From assembly GCF_023498005.1 (NCBI RefSeq), contig NZ_CP097289.1, forward strand, positions 4,960,001 through 5,024,000: a stretch of 64,000 bases of DNA. The letters run 5' to 3'. The position numbers were made by a program, and so were the translations under genes. Origin of the DNA: Streptomyces durmitorensis (GTDB lineage Bacteria; Actinomycetota; Actinomycetes; Streptomycetales; Streptomycetaceae). Position 1 is the first letter of the stretch. Each line of letters starts with the position of its first letter. Under the pieces are notes generated by a model that did not search any database, had not been told where the DNA came from, and saw nothing but the letters and a program-made list of their open reading frames with translations. Shown piece by piece: positions 23,607 through 33,169 of this stretch.

Positions 23607-24191
23607 TTACTTGGCGGAGGCCTTTGCTGCTGCTTTTAGTTGTTGTTTGTGGGTGCGGACCCTCTGGAGGGATTCCGGGCCCGTGATGTCCGCGACCGAG
23701 CGATACGCCTCCGGCTCCCCGTACGCCCCCGCCGCCTCCCGCCAGCCCGAAGGCCGTACGCCCAGCTGCTTGCCGAGCAGGGCCAGGAAGATCTGGGACT
23801 TCTGCTTCCCGAAGCCGGGGAGGTCGTTCAGGCGCTTCAGGAGGTCCTTGCCGGAGGCGGCGCCCTCCCACAGGGCGGTGGGGTCGCCCTCGTAGTGCTC
23901 CACCAGGTAGGCGCAGAGCTGCTGGATCCGCTTCGCCATCGACCCGGGATAGCGGTGCACCGCCGGTTTGGTGGAGAGCAGCGCCGCGAACTCGTCGGGG
24001 TCGTACGCCGCGATCTCGTGCGCGTCGAGATCGTCCGCGTTCAACCGCCGCGCGATCGTATGCGGTCCTGCGAACGCCCACTCCATCGGAACCTGCTGGT
24101 CGAGCAGCATCCCGACGAGCGCGGCCAGCGGACTGCGGCCGAGGAGCTCATCGGCTTCCGGCTCCTGGGCCAGGTGCAGGGTGACGTCCAT
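23607..24191 (-). CDS. HhH-GPD-type DNA glycosylase-like protein
   Basis: 194 residues from ATG 24191, chosen because a GGGGGA ribosome site lies 11 nt upstream; further in-frame ATGs upstream are badly placed. Helical protein with DELLGRSPLAALVGMLLDQQ, MEWAFAGP, the helix-hairpin-helix LKRLNDLPGFGKQKSQIFLA and a terminal Lys/Ala-rich tail. Matches the actinobacterial HhH-GPD family of uncharacterised base-excision repair proteins. There is no 4Fe-4S cysteine cluster. Substrate lesion unknown. Confidence 0.88.
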   Translation of the reverse strand: MDVTLHLAQEPEADELLGRSPLAALVGMLLDQQVPMEWAFAGPHTIARRLNADDLDAHEIAAYDPDEFAALLSTKPAVHRYPGSMAKRIQQLCAYLVEHYEGDPTALWEGAASGKDLLKRLNDLPGFGKQKSQIFLALLGKQLGVRPSGWREAAGAYGEPEAYRSVADITGPESLQRVRTHKQQLKAAAKASAK

Positions 24192-24362
24192 GGAGTCGAT
24201 CATCCCCCGTGGGGCGGGCCTTCGCACGGTGCCCGAAATCCGCGTGCGGCCGCAGCGCCCGCCCCGTTAGCCTCGTCGTATGTCTACGCCCCGCATCTCC
24301 TAGCCAGGACACCGGTCTCCACGTCACCCGTGTGTCCATTCGCTACTGCGGAGCGTTACCTC

Positions 24363-25964
<1,602 letters not shown>

Positions 25965-25979
25965 GGCGGGTGCTCCGGC

Positions 25980-26017
25980 GGCGGCCCGGCCCGCATTCGA
26001 CATGGAGCCGGGCCGCC
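25980..26017. terminator. Bidirectional terminator between ABC-F and SPFH genes
   Basis: Perfect 11-bp stem GGCGGCCCGGC (25980-25990) / GCCGGGCCGCC (26007-26017) between convergent genes. Confidence 0.8.
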
Positions 26018-26025
26018 CCACGGGA

Positions 26026-27225
26026 CTACTGGATCTCCACGGGGCCGTCGCCCTTGCCGCCGTCCCCCCGGCCGTTGGCGGGGGCGCCCAAGTAGCGCTT
26101 GATGTCGACCGGTTCGCGCTCGCCCTGCGTCTGAGCCCGCGCGGTGGGCGTACCGAGGTTGTTGCGCACCGAGTCCAGGATCGTCAGGCCCTGCCCGACG
26201 AGTCCGGCCGCGATCTCGCCGAGGCCGTCCGCGCCGTTCAGTACGTTGACGTTGGCACCGGAGAGGCCCGTCGCCGCCTCCTTCACGATCAGCGGCAACT
26301 GGTCGATCAGCATCCGGTCCAGCGCGACACGGTCGTACGACGCGGCCGCCTCCGCCTGGATCTTCATCCGCTCGGCCTCGGCGAGGGCAAGGACCCGGAT
26401 GCGCTCGGCGTCCGCCTCCGCGGGCTTGACCACCTCGGCGACCAGCTGCTGCTGGCGCAACTGGGCGGCGCGCTCGGCCAGTTCGGTGCGCGCGTCGAGC
26501 ACCTCCTGCTGGGCGTGCGCCTCCGCGAGGGGGCCCGCCTGGGCGGCCTTGGCCTGGGCCCGCTCGACCTCGGCGGAGTACTGGGCCCGCACGATCGCGG
26601 TCTGCCGCGCGTACTCGGCCTGGTTCCGCGCCGCCTCCTGCTCGGCCTCGGCCGCGGCCTGGGTGGCCTTGGCCTGGGCGATCTGGGCCTGGCGCTGGAT
26701 GGCGGCCTTGTGCGGGGCGGACATGGCGTCGATGTAGCCGGTGTCGCCGTCGTCGATCGACTGGATCTGCAGCGAGTCCACGTGCAGGCCGATCTTCGCC
26801 ATCTCGGACTTCGAGGTGTCAAGGACCTCGGTGGCGAGCTTCTGCCGCTCGGTGACGATCTCCTCGACGGTCATCGAGCCGATGATGGAGCGCAGATGAC
26901 CGGCGAAGATACGGCCGGTCAGGACGGACATCTGGTCCTGGTCGGAGAGGAAGCGCTGGCCCGCGTTGACGATGCTCTCCTTGTCGTTGCCGACCTTGAA
27001 GGCGATCACCGCCCGCACCTTCAGGGCGATGCCCTGCCGGGTCACGCAGTGCTCGACGACCTCCGCCTCGCACATGGACAGGGTCAGGAAGCGGGTCTTG
27101 CGGAAGATGGGGAGCACGAACTTGCCGTGCCCCGTCACCACCCGGAACGGGGCGCCGCCGAGGCCTCGTCTGCCGCCGGAGATCAGCATCGCCTCGTCGG
27201 GGGCGGGAACGCGGTAACCGAACAT
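26026..27225 (-). CDS. SPFH/flotillin-like protein
   Basis: 399 residues from ATG 27225 (GAGGAG 7 nt upstream). An N-terminal beta-strand segment (MFGYRVPAPDEAMLISGG; FVLPIFRKTRFLTLSMCEAE) leads to the SPFH/band-7 domain (about 10-200). This is followed by a long Ala/Glu/Gln coiled coil (about 200-330, AKATQAAAEAEQEAARNQAE) and a C-terminal flotillin-type helix (LGEIAAGLVGQGLTILDSV). Such proteins form oligomeric scaffolds in membrane microdomains. An NfeD-like OB-fold protein is encoded 11 nt upstream in the same operon, the classical flotillin partner arrangement. Confidence 0.9.
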   Translation of the reverse strand: MFGYRVPAPDEAMLISGGRRGLGGAPFRVVTGHGKFVLPIFRKTRFLTLSMCEAEVVEHCVTRQGIALKVRAVIAFKVGNDKESIVNAGQRFLSDQDQMSVLTGRIFAGHLRSIIGSMTVEEIVTERQKLATEVLDTSKSEMAKIGLHVDSLQIQSIDDGDTGYIDAMSAPHKAAIQRQAQIAQAKATQAAAEAEQEAARNQAEYARQTAIVRAQYSAEVERAQAKAAQAGPLAEAHAQQEVLDARTELAERAAQLRQQQLVAEVVKPAEADAERIRVLALAEAERMKIQAEAAASYDRVALDRMLIDQLPLIVKEAATGLSGANVNVLNGADGLGEIAAGLVGQGLTILDSVRNNLGTPTARAQTQGEREPVDIKRYLGAPANGRGDGGKGDGPVEIQ

Positions 27226-27236
27226 GGATCGACTCC

Positions 27237-27527
27237 TCAGCCGGCGCCGTCGGCGCGGTCGCCGTCCAGCGATTTCAACGGGCCCAACGGGTCCAATGGG
27301 TCCAACGGATCCAACGGGTCTGCCCACTTGATGACATCGACCTGGCGGCTGCCCCGCGAATCGATCACGAGCACGGTGGCGCCGCGCGGCAGCGGCTCGT
27401 CGGACCAGGCGAGAAACGTCTCGGAACCTCCTCGGATCCGCACCAGGACCTCTCCGGGCCCCGCGGATCCGCGTGTACCGATGACGAGCTCACCGGTACA
27501 GCCGATCACAGCCTCATCCGGCGCCAT
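27237..27527 (-). CDS. NfeD-like short OB-fold protein with DPL repeat tail
   Basis: 96 residues from ATG 27527 (GGGGGAGG ahead; a GTG 24 nt further out is possible). The core (about 5-70) reads VIGCTGELVIGTRGSAGPGE, LVRIRGGSETFLAWSDEPLP and RGATVLVIDSRGSRQVDVI, a C-terminal NfeD-type beta-barrel without the membrane part. The tail is built from DPL repeats encoded by 9-bp tandem units. It precedes the flotillin-like gene by 11 nt and probably forms a complex with it. Confidence 0.8.
   Translation of the reverse strand: MAPDEAVIGCTGELVIGTRGSAGPGEVLVRIRGGSETFLAWSDEPLPRGATVLVIDSRGSRQVDVIKWADPLDPLDPLDPLGPLKSLDGDRADGAG
27276..27320. repeat. Five tandem 9-bp units in the NfeD-like gene
   Basis: CAACGGGCC, CAACGGGTC, CAATGGGTC, CAACGGATC, CAACGGGTC in direct succession; on the minus strand they encode the repeated Asp-Pro-Leu tail. 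Confidence 0.92.
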
Positions 27528-27721
27528 CGGCGGCCGCCTCCCCCATGTCACGCAGGCTCTGTCTGATCCTGACCATAGCGGCAGGCGGGCGGGTCGCCCA
27601 TGCCCGACAGGGTCATCCGACCGTCAAGAACGAGGGCTCCCTGCCCGCCCGTTCACCCCACGGCGCCCTTCTGAGGCAGGAGCGACCGCAGCCCTCTGCG
27701 CCCCTGTGCTTGCATACGTTG

Positions 27722-28279
27722 ATGCGCCACGACACCGCCCCTCGCATCCGCCCCCGCCGCGCCTCCGACCTCCCCGCCTGCGTGGAAGCCCTCGGCCAGG
27801 TGCACATCGCCGACGGGTACCCCACCAACTGGCCCGAGCGGCCGGGCGACTGGCTGGCCGGGGGATCGCTGATCGGGGCCTGGGTGGCCGAGCTCGGCGG
27901 TCGCGTCGTCGGCCATGTCGCGCTCTGCCGGAGCGGGGCGGATGACGTGGCCCCTGCCCTGTGGAGCGGGCGCGAGGGCCTGGCGGGGGAGCGGGTCGCT
28001 GTCGTCAGCCGGCTGTTCGTCGCGCCCGGGGCCCGCGGGCACGGGATCGGGGCGATGCTCCTTGACCAGGTCGTCGCCGAAGCACGGGAGTTGGGGCAGG
28101 CCGCCGTCCTGGACGTCGTCGCGTCCGACACCTCGGCCATCGCGCTCTACGCACGTACGGGCTGGCGATTCCTCGGCACCGGCGAGCAGTACTGGACTCC
28201 GGGGCAGACCGTCACCCTTCGGTCCTACGCCGCACCCGAAGCCGAAGTGGACGCCGCCCCCGAAGCCTCTGCCAGCTGA
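27722..28279 (+). CDS. GNAT-family N-acetyltransferase
   Basis: 185 residues from ATG 27722. Acetyl-CoA fold with the sequence ERVAVVSRLFVAPGARGHGI, then GAMLLDQVVAEAREL: motif A (R/Q-x-x-G-x-G/A) reads RGHGIG. Motif B is ALYARTGWRFLGTGEQYW. An Ala/Glu-rich tail follows. Acceptor substrate unknown. Its 3' end overlaps the convergent LysR gene by 55 bp. No strong ribosome site is visible. Confidence 0.9.
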   Translation: MRHDTAPRIRPRRASDLPACVEALGQVHIADGYPTNWPERPGDWLAGGSLIGAWVAELGGRVVGHVALCRSGADDVAPALWSGREGLAGERVAVVSRLFVAPGARGHGIGAMLLDQVVAEARELGQAAVLDVVASDTSAIALYARTGWRFLGTGEQYWTPGQTVTLRSYAAPEAEVDAAPEASAS

Positions 28280-29166
28280 GTCACCGCCGACCGCAGCGCC
28301 TCCAGGAGTCCCCCTACCGCCGGGCGGTCCGGCGCCGGGCCCCGTACCGCCGCGTAGATCGAGCGGATCGGCACCGGGTTGTGGACCTCGCGGACCACCA
28401 CGCCGGAGTGGGGCGTGTCCAGGCCGAGTTCGGGGACCAGGCTGACGCCGAGGCCCGCGGCGACGAAGCCCTGTGCCGTGGCGTAGTCCCCGCTCTCCAC
28501 CACGAAGTCCGGGCTGAAGCCGGCCGCGCCGCACGCCTCCAGGATGGGGTCGAGGCACGGCCCCGGCGACTCGCTGGCGACCCACGGCTCGTCGGCCAGG
28601 TCCGTCATGTCGAGCAGCCGCTTGGCGGCGAGCGGGTGCCCCGCGGGGAGCACGGCGTGGTAGCGGTCGTCCAAGAGATGCTCGAACCGGACCCCGTCCA
28701 CGCCCAGTTGGCCCCGCGGCCTGACCACCAGGGCCAGATCCGCCCGCCGGTCCCGCACCTCGGGCATCGGGTCGTCGGGATCCGACAGCTTCAACTCGAC
28801 CTGTACGCGGGGCTGCGCGCGCCGCAGCGCGGCCAGTGCGGGGGCGACGAGTGTCGAGCCCGCCGTCGTGAAGTACCGCATCGAGACCCGGCCCGTCCGC
28901 CCCTCCCGCAGCTCGGCGAGCGCGGTCTCCGCCTCGGCGATCTGCTTGCCGATCGTGACCGCGTACTCGGTGAGCAGCCGCCCGGCGTCCGTCGGCCGCA
29001 CCCCGCGGCCGGTGCGCTCCAGGAGGGCGATGCCCGCCTCCTTCTCCAGGGCGGCCATCTGCTGGCTCACCGCGGAGGGCGTGTACCCGAGATTGCGGGC
29101 CGCGGCCGTCACGGAGCCGCTGGTGACCACCGCCCGGAGGACCTGCATGCGCCGCGTATCAAGCAT
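28225..29166 (-). CDS. LysR-family transcriptional regulator
   Basis: 313 residues. The N-terminal HTH (about 1-65) reads MQVLRAVVTSGSVTAAARNL and GYTPSAVSQQMAALEKEAG. The effector-binding domain (about 90-295) shows the usual periplasmic-binding-like fold (MRYFTTAGSTLVAPALAAL; FVAAGLGVSLVPELGL). The ATG is preceded by TAAGCT at 7 nt, so the transcript is probably leaderless. It is divergent from a cupin gene 160 nt away, which may be a target. The C-terminus is encoded antisense to the GNAT 3' end. Confidence 0.93.
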   Translation of the reverse strand: MLDTRRMQVLRAVVTSGSVTAAARNLGYTPSAVSQQMAALEKEAGIALLERTGRGVRPTDAGRLLTEYAVTIGKQIAEAETALAELREGRTGRVSMRYFTTAGSTLVAPALAALRRAQPRVQVELKLSDPDDPMPEVRDRRADLALVVRPRGQLGVDGVRFEHLLDDRYHAVLPAGHPLAAKRLLDMTDLADEPWVASESPGPCLDPILEACGAAGFSPDFVVESGDYATAQGFVAAGLGVSLVPELGLDTPHSGVVVREVHNPVPIRSIYAAVRGPAPDRPAVGGLLEALRSAVTQLAEASGAASTSASGAA

Positions 29167-29326
29167 GCAGTCCAGCTTAACTCTCCCCCTGAATTCTTAC
29201 GCACAACTAATGAGGGGGGTGGGCGAGCGGTGGATAAAGTCAGCACCCGGTGCGCGACAAGTGCGCGACAGTGCGCGACGACCGACTGTGTCACCCACGA
29301 CCGTGTCACGGACGAAGGAGCGGAAC

Positions 29327-29812
29327 ATGTCCTACCCAGAGCCGCGCTATCTCGGCGAGGAAGGCGAGATCAACGCGGTGTTCAGGCCCGTCGACCAGGA
29401 GCCCGAGGTGGTCCGCCCCGGCGGGAACGCCACGCACTACCTCGCGACGCACGCCTCCACCGGCGGTGAATTCGGCCTCTACAAGGTGGATCTGGGCCCG
29501 AAGTCGCCCGGCCCGAGCACCCACTTCCACAAGTCGATCTCGGAGTCGTTCTTCGTCCTGTCGGGACAGGTCCAGCTCTACGACGGCGACCGCTGGATCA
29601 CCGGCGGCCCCGGCGACTTCCTCTACGTCCCGGTCGGCGGCCTGCACGCCTTCAAGAACGACAGCGACGACCCCGCCTCCATGATCATGCTCTTCTCGCC
29701 GGGCGCCCCGCGCGAGGAGTACTTCGAGCAGGTGGCGGAGATGGCCCAGAAGGGCGGCAAGGAATTCGGCGAGTTCCTCGTCAAGCACGACAGCTTCTTC
29801 GTCGACCGCTGA
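29327..29812 (+). CDS. Cupin-domain protein
   Basis: 161 residues, ATG with GAAGGAG 6 nt upstream. Single cupin barrel. Motif 1 is STHFHKSISESFFVLSGQVQ and motif 2 is PGDFLYVPVGGLHAFKN, giving probable metal ligands His, His, Glu and His. The C-terminal helix (EEYFEQVAEMAQ) resembles quercetinase-like or unknown-function cupins. Divergent from the LysR gene, so LysR control is plausible. Confidence 0.9.
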   Translation: MSYPEPRYLGEEGEINAVFRPVDQEPEVVRPGGNATHYLATHASTGGEFGLYKVDLGPKSPGPSTHFHKSISESFFVLSGQVQLYDGDRWITGGPGDFLYVPVGGLHAFKNDSDDPASMIMLFSPGAPREEYFEQVAEMAQKGGKEFGEFLVKHDSFFVDR

Positions 29813-29826
29813 GGGGAGAGAGCGGA

Positions 29827-30723
29827 TCAGCCTCCGTGTCCGGTCGCCCGTGCGTTGCGCCGGAAGTCCGACCAGACCGGCGAGGAGCAGGCACCGCAGT
29901 CGGTGCCGAAGAACTCGCCGCGCGCTTCCTGGTCGCCCATCAGGAAGTAGCGGAACCAGGCGGTGACCGGGCCGCGGAACCCGCCGCCGTCCCCGGCGGG
30001 GGTCACGTGCGTGGCGCCCGCCAACTCCCCGTAGACGGCGGGGATGTGATCCGCGCTCTCGTACCGGGGGATCACCAGGAGCTCGGGGGCCACCACCGGG
30101 TCGTGCTCGCCGCCGAGGATGAACATGGGCCCCTTGAGGTCGCCGACCCTGCCCAGGGGGCCCGGTTCGATGGGGACGGTGACGTCGACGCGCGGGTCGG
30201 CACCGGCGTTGATCGCTCCGCCGCCGCCCTGCGAGTGGCCCGCCGCGCCGACCTTCTCCAGGTCGACCTTGCCGTAGTACGGGCTCTTGGGGGCATCGGC
30301 GGCCTTCTTCACCACGTCGAGGCCGCCGAGCATGGCGTGGCCGGTCCCCGACTGCGTGGTGTTCGCGGCGACCACGATGAACCCGTGCGACGCGAGGTGC
30401 TTCAGGAGCCCGTCGTAGATGACCGGGGTCACGAACGTGCCGTTGCCCCAGATGATCACCGGGTGCTTCGCGCAGCCCCTGCTGCCCAGTTCGGTCGGGC
30501 GCAGAATGGTGTGGCTCAGCCCGGCGCGCTCCTTGGTCACGGCGAAGGGCCCTTCGTCGGCCCACCGGCCGCCCACCGAAGGGCAGTCGGCAGCCGCGCG
30601 GGCCGTCGTCGCCCCCGGCCGGGTATCCGGCTGCGCGAGCGACTGGCCCGTGAGAGCGGCCGACAGCGCGAGCGACGCGGCGAGCACGGCGGCGGACCGC
30701 CGGGCCCCGCGGATTCCTGGCAT
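29827..30723 (-). CDS. Secreted alpha/beta hydrolase (chlorophyllase/cutinase-like)
   Basis: 298 residues from ATG 30723 (AGGGGA upstream). A signal peptide (about 1-31, SAAVLAASLALSAALTGQSL) leads to the hydrolase. The oxyanion strand is PVIIWGNGTFVTP, the nucleophile elbow AAGHSQGGGGA (GHSQG), the acid GGEHDPVV, and the histidine GATHVTP. Four cysteines in the C-terminal part (FFGTDCGACSSP and CPSVGG, RGCAKH) may form disulfides. Related enzymes hydrolyse esters or polyesters. It lies upstream of the cupin gene in convergent orientation. Confidence 0.88.
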   Translation of the reverse strand: MPGIRGARRSAAVLAASLALSAALTGQSLAQPDTRPGATTARAAADCPSVGGRWADEGPFAVTKERAGLSHTILRPTELGSRGCAKHPVIIWGNGTFVTPVIYDGLLKHLASHGFIVVAANTTQSGTGHAMLGGLDVVKKAADAPKSPYYGKVDLEKVGAAGHSQGGGGAINAGADPRVDVTVPIEPGPLGRVGDLKGPMFILGGEHDPVVAPELLVIPRYESADHIPAVYGELAGATHVTPAGDGGGFRGPVTAWFRYFLMGDQEARGEFFGTDCGACSSPVWSDFRRNARATGHGG

Positions 30724-30776
30724 AGGGGTCCCCTGTCCTGAGGCGCGGGCGCAGGCGCGGGCGAGGGCGCGGGCCG

Positions 30777-31640
30777 TCACGGGCGCGTCGCGGCCTGGGC
30801 GACGGCCGTCCCGAAGGCGGCCATGCCGCGGGCGTTGGGGTGCAGCGGGGCCGCGACGCTGGTGGGCAGCAGGCCCTCGATGTAGCGCTCGGCCGGTGCG
30901 GCGCAGGTGTCGTGTCCGGCGCTGACGGCGGCGGTGTCGACGTAGGTGGCGCCGTGGGCCCGGCTCTGTTCGGCGAGCACGCCGTTGAGCTGGTTCACGC
31001 GCGCCTGGAGGTAGTTGGCGTCCTTGTCCCACAGGGGCTGGGTGGGCCAGCAGCCGTCCTTGCGGACGTAGGTGGCGTAACCCGCCACGACGACACGGGC
31101 GTTCGGCGCGCGCCGGTGCACCTCGTCCAGGGCCTGCCCGAAGGTGGCGCTCCAGGCGTCGATGGCCTTCGCGGTGGGGTCGCCCTCGGCGGCGGCGGTG
31201 TCGGCACAGGAGACGCCGGTGGGCTTCGGCAGGAGGTTGACGCAGCCGAGCGCCTTGGTGACGAGGCTGACGTCGTTGCCGCCGATGGTCAGGGTCACCA
31301 GGTCGGTGCCGGGCTCAAGAGCCTCGTACTGCGGCGCGAGCAGCCCGAACTGCCGCCCGGAGAAGTCGCTCACCTTCGCGCCCGAGCAGCTGACGTCGGT
31401 GAGCTTCGCGCCCAGCGCCTTGGCCGCCACGGCCGGGTAGTTGTGGTCGGAGCGCAGACAGGACAGCTGGCTCTGGCCGGGGATGAGAGGCCCCGCGGCG
31501 AACGAGTCGCCGATGGCGACGTACTCCAGGGGCTCGTCGGCCTTCGACGACACCGCCCCGGCGGCCGGAGCCGTTCCGATGACGCAGGCGGACAGGGCGG
31601 CGGCCATGACCGCGGTGGTACGGGCGCGTGTGGGGCGCAC
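30777..31640 (-). CDS. Secreted SGNH/GDSL-type esterase
   Basis: 287 residues from GTG 31640 (AGGAGAG just upstream). Signal peptide MRPTRARTTAVMAAALSACV with cleavage near APAAGA. Block I is YVAIGDSFAAGP (nucleophile Ser), block III is LTIGGNDVS and block V is PLHPNARGM (catalytic His). Six or more cysteines fit the disulfide-stabilised Streptomyces SGNH esterase/lipase group. It precedes the alpha/beta hydrolase by 53 nt on the same strand, so both may be exported together as an esterase pair. Confidence 0.92.
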   Translation of the reverse strand: MRPTRARTTAVMAAALSACVIGTAPAAGAVSSKADEPLEYVAIGDSFAAGPLIPGQSQLSCLRSDHNYPAVAAKALGAKLTDVSCSGAKVSDFSGRQFGLLAPQYEALEPGTDLVTLTIGGNDVSLVTKALGCVNLLPKPTGVSCADTAAAEGDPTAKAIDAWSATFGQALDEVHRRAPNARVVVAGYATYVRKDGCWPTQPLWDKDANYLQARVNQLNGVLAEQSRAHGATYVDTAAVSAGHDTCAAPAERYIEGLLPTSVAAPLHPNARGMAAFGTAVAQAATRP

Positions 31641-31747
31641 GGGCTCTCCTGTGTGGGGTGTACCGGGGGTAACGGACGCCCTTATGATCCGGGCCATCGC
31701 CGCCTCGGTGTCCTAGGCGCGCAACCAGACTTTCCGAGGGGTCAGTT

Positions 31748-32980
31748 GTGACCGGTGACAAAAGCGTGGGCCGCTTCCTGATCGCCGACGTACCGGGCCT
31801 CGCCGCGACGGTCACCCGGCGCATCGCGGACGGCCTCCCGGTCTACGGCCGGCTGCCCGCCGAGGAACTGCACGGAGACGTCAGGGCCATCGTCGTCATG
31901 ACGATCCGCGCCTTCGCCGAGGTGCTGCGCACGGAGCGGATGCCGCCCCCGGAGTTCCTGGAGACCGTGCGCCGCTCGGCGGCCAGACGGGCGGAGGAAC
32001 GCCTCCCCGTGGACGCGGTCGTCAGCGCCTATCACTACGGGGCCCGCATCTGCGTCGAGGAGGTCGCGGCGACGGCCGAACCGCAGGACCTGATCGAGGC
32101 CCACCGGCTGCTGCTCGACTGCCTGCGGGAGATCACTGCCGCCGTCACATCGGGATACGTGGAGGAGAGCCAGTCGCTGATCGGGGAGCGGGACGCGGCC
32201 CGGCACACGGCCCTGTCCGCGCTCCTCGACGGCCTCGACGACCGGGTGGACGCGGGCGGCGCCCGGCTCGACCCCGCCCACCTGGGGATACGTCTCCCGC
32301 CCTGCTATCTGGTGCTCGCCTTCACCATCGGCCGCCACCCCGACGAGGACCGCGAGGACGTCGACGCCACCGTGGCATCCCGGCGCAAGATCAGACGCCT
32401 GCGTACGGAGCTCGACCGCGCCCTCGGCCACCCCGTCCTCTCCCGCCTGTCCGCCGACGAGGGCCTCGCGCTCATCCCGTCCGAGACCGCACCGGACCGT
32501 GCGCCCGAAGCCGACCGGGCACGCCTCGAGAACCTGACGCGATCCCTGATCACCGTCAGCGGAGTGCCCCTGACCGCGGGCGTCGCCGCGAGCGCACCGG
32601 CCGACGTCCCGCACGCCGTCCGCCTCGCCACCGAACTGCGCGACACCGCGGTGGGCACGGGACGGCCGCCGGGCGTCTACCCCCTGACGGCGCTGCTCCT
32701 CGACTACCAGCTCACCCGCGCGAGCCCCGCCCGCGCCCACCTGGCCGCACTCCTGTCCCCCCTGGCGGAGGGGCCGGACCTGACGGCGACCCTGCGGACG
32801 TACTTCGCGTCGAACCTGGACCGCAGACGGACGGCGGCACGCCTGCACGTGCACCCCAACACCGTCGACTACCGCCTGCGCCGCATCGCGGCCCTGACCG
32901 GCCTCGACGTCGCCGCGCACACGGATCTGCTGACGCTGCGGGCGGCACTGACGGCGTACGACGCGTCGGGGACGTCCTGA
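31748..32980 (+). CDS. PucR-family transcriptional regulator
   Basis: 410 residues, GTG start with GAGGGG upstream. The N-terminal helical sensor (about 1-150) is followed by a GGDEF-like degenerate domain (about 180-300). The C-terminal PucR HTH reads TLRTYFASNLDRRRTAARLH, then VHPNTVDYRLRRIAALTGLD. Activators of this type sense small molecules to control catabolic genes. It is divergent from the esterase pair and 190 nt upstream of an FAD oxidoreductase on the same strand; either may be a target. Confidence 0.9.
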   Translation: MTGDKSVGRFLIADVPGLAATVTRRIADGLPVYGRLPAEELHGDVRAIVVMTIRAFAEVLRTERMPPPEFLETVRRSAARRAEERLPVDAVVSAYHYGARICVEEVAATAEPQDLIEAHRLLLDCLREITAAVTSGYVEESQSLIGERDAARHTALSALLDGLDDRVDAGGARLDPAHLGIRLPPCYLVLAFTIGRHPDEDREDVDATVASRRKIRRLRTELDRALGHPVLSRLSADEGLALIPSETAPDRAPEADRARLENLTRSLITVSGVPLTAGVAASAPADVPHAVRLATELRDTAVGTGRPPGVYPLTALLLDYQLTRASPARAHLAALLSPLAEGPDLTATLRTYFASNLDRRRTAARLHVHPNTVDYRLRRIAALTGLDVAAHTDLLTLRAALTAYDASGTS

Positions 32981-33169
32981 GGACGGGCGTGACGAGGGCA
33001 GGCGTGCCACTCGCGGATTGCGGGCCGGGCCGAGCGGCGGGATCCTGGAGAGGTCAGCTCTGCTGCTGGCGGGGGGCGCCAGGACGCCGGCGCACATCCG
33101 CTCACCGACGGCCCGACAGGGGAGAGGCCGGGTGGGAGAAGCGGTCCGCGTCTCGGCAAGGAGCCCGTC

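Noticed and set aside
22858..24081. Long minus-strand frame across the repeat region
   Set aside because: It reads through both 147-bp repeats and part of the HhH-GPD gene in the wrong frame; repeat-derived peptide, no start signal.
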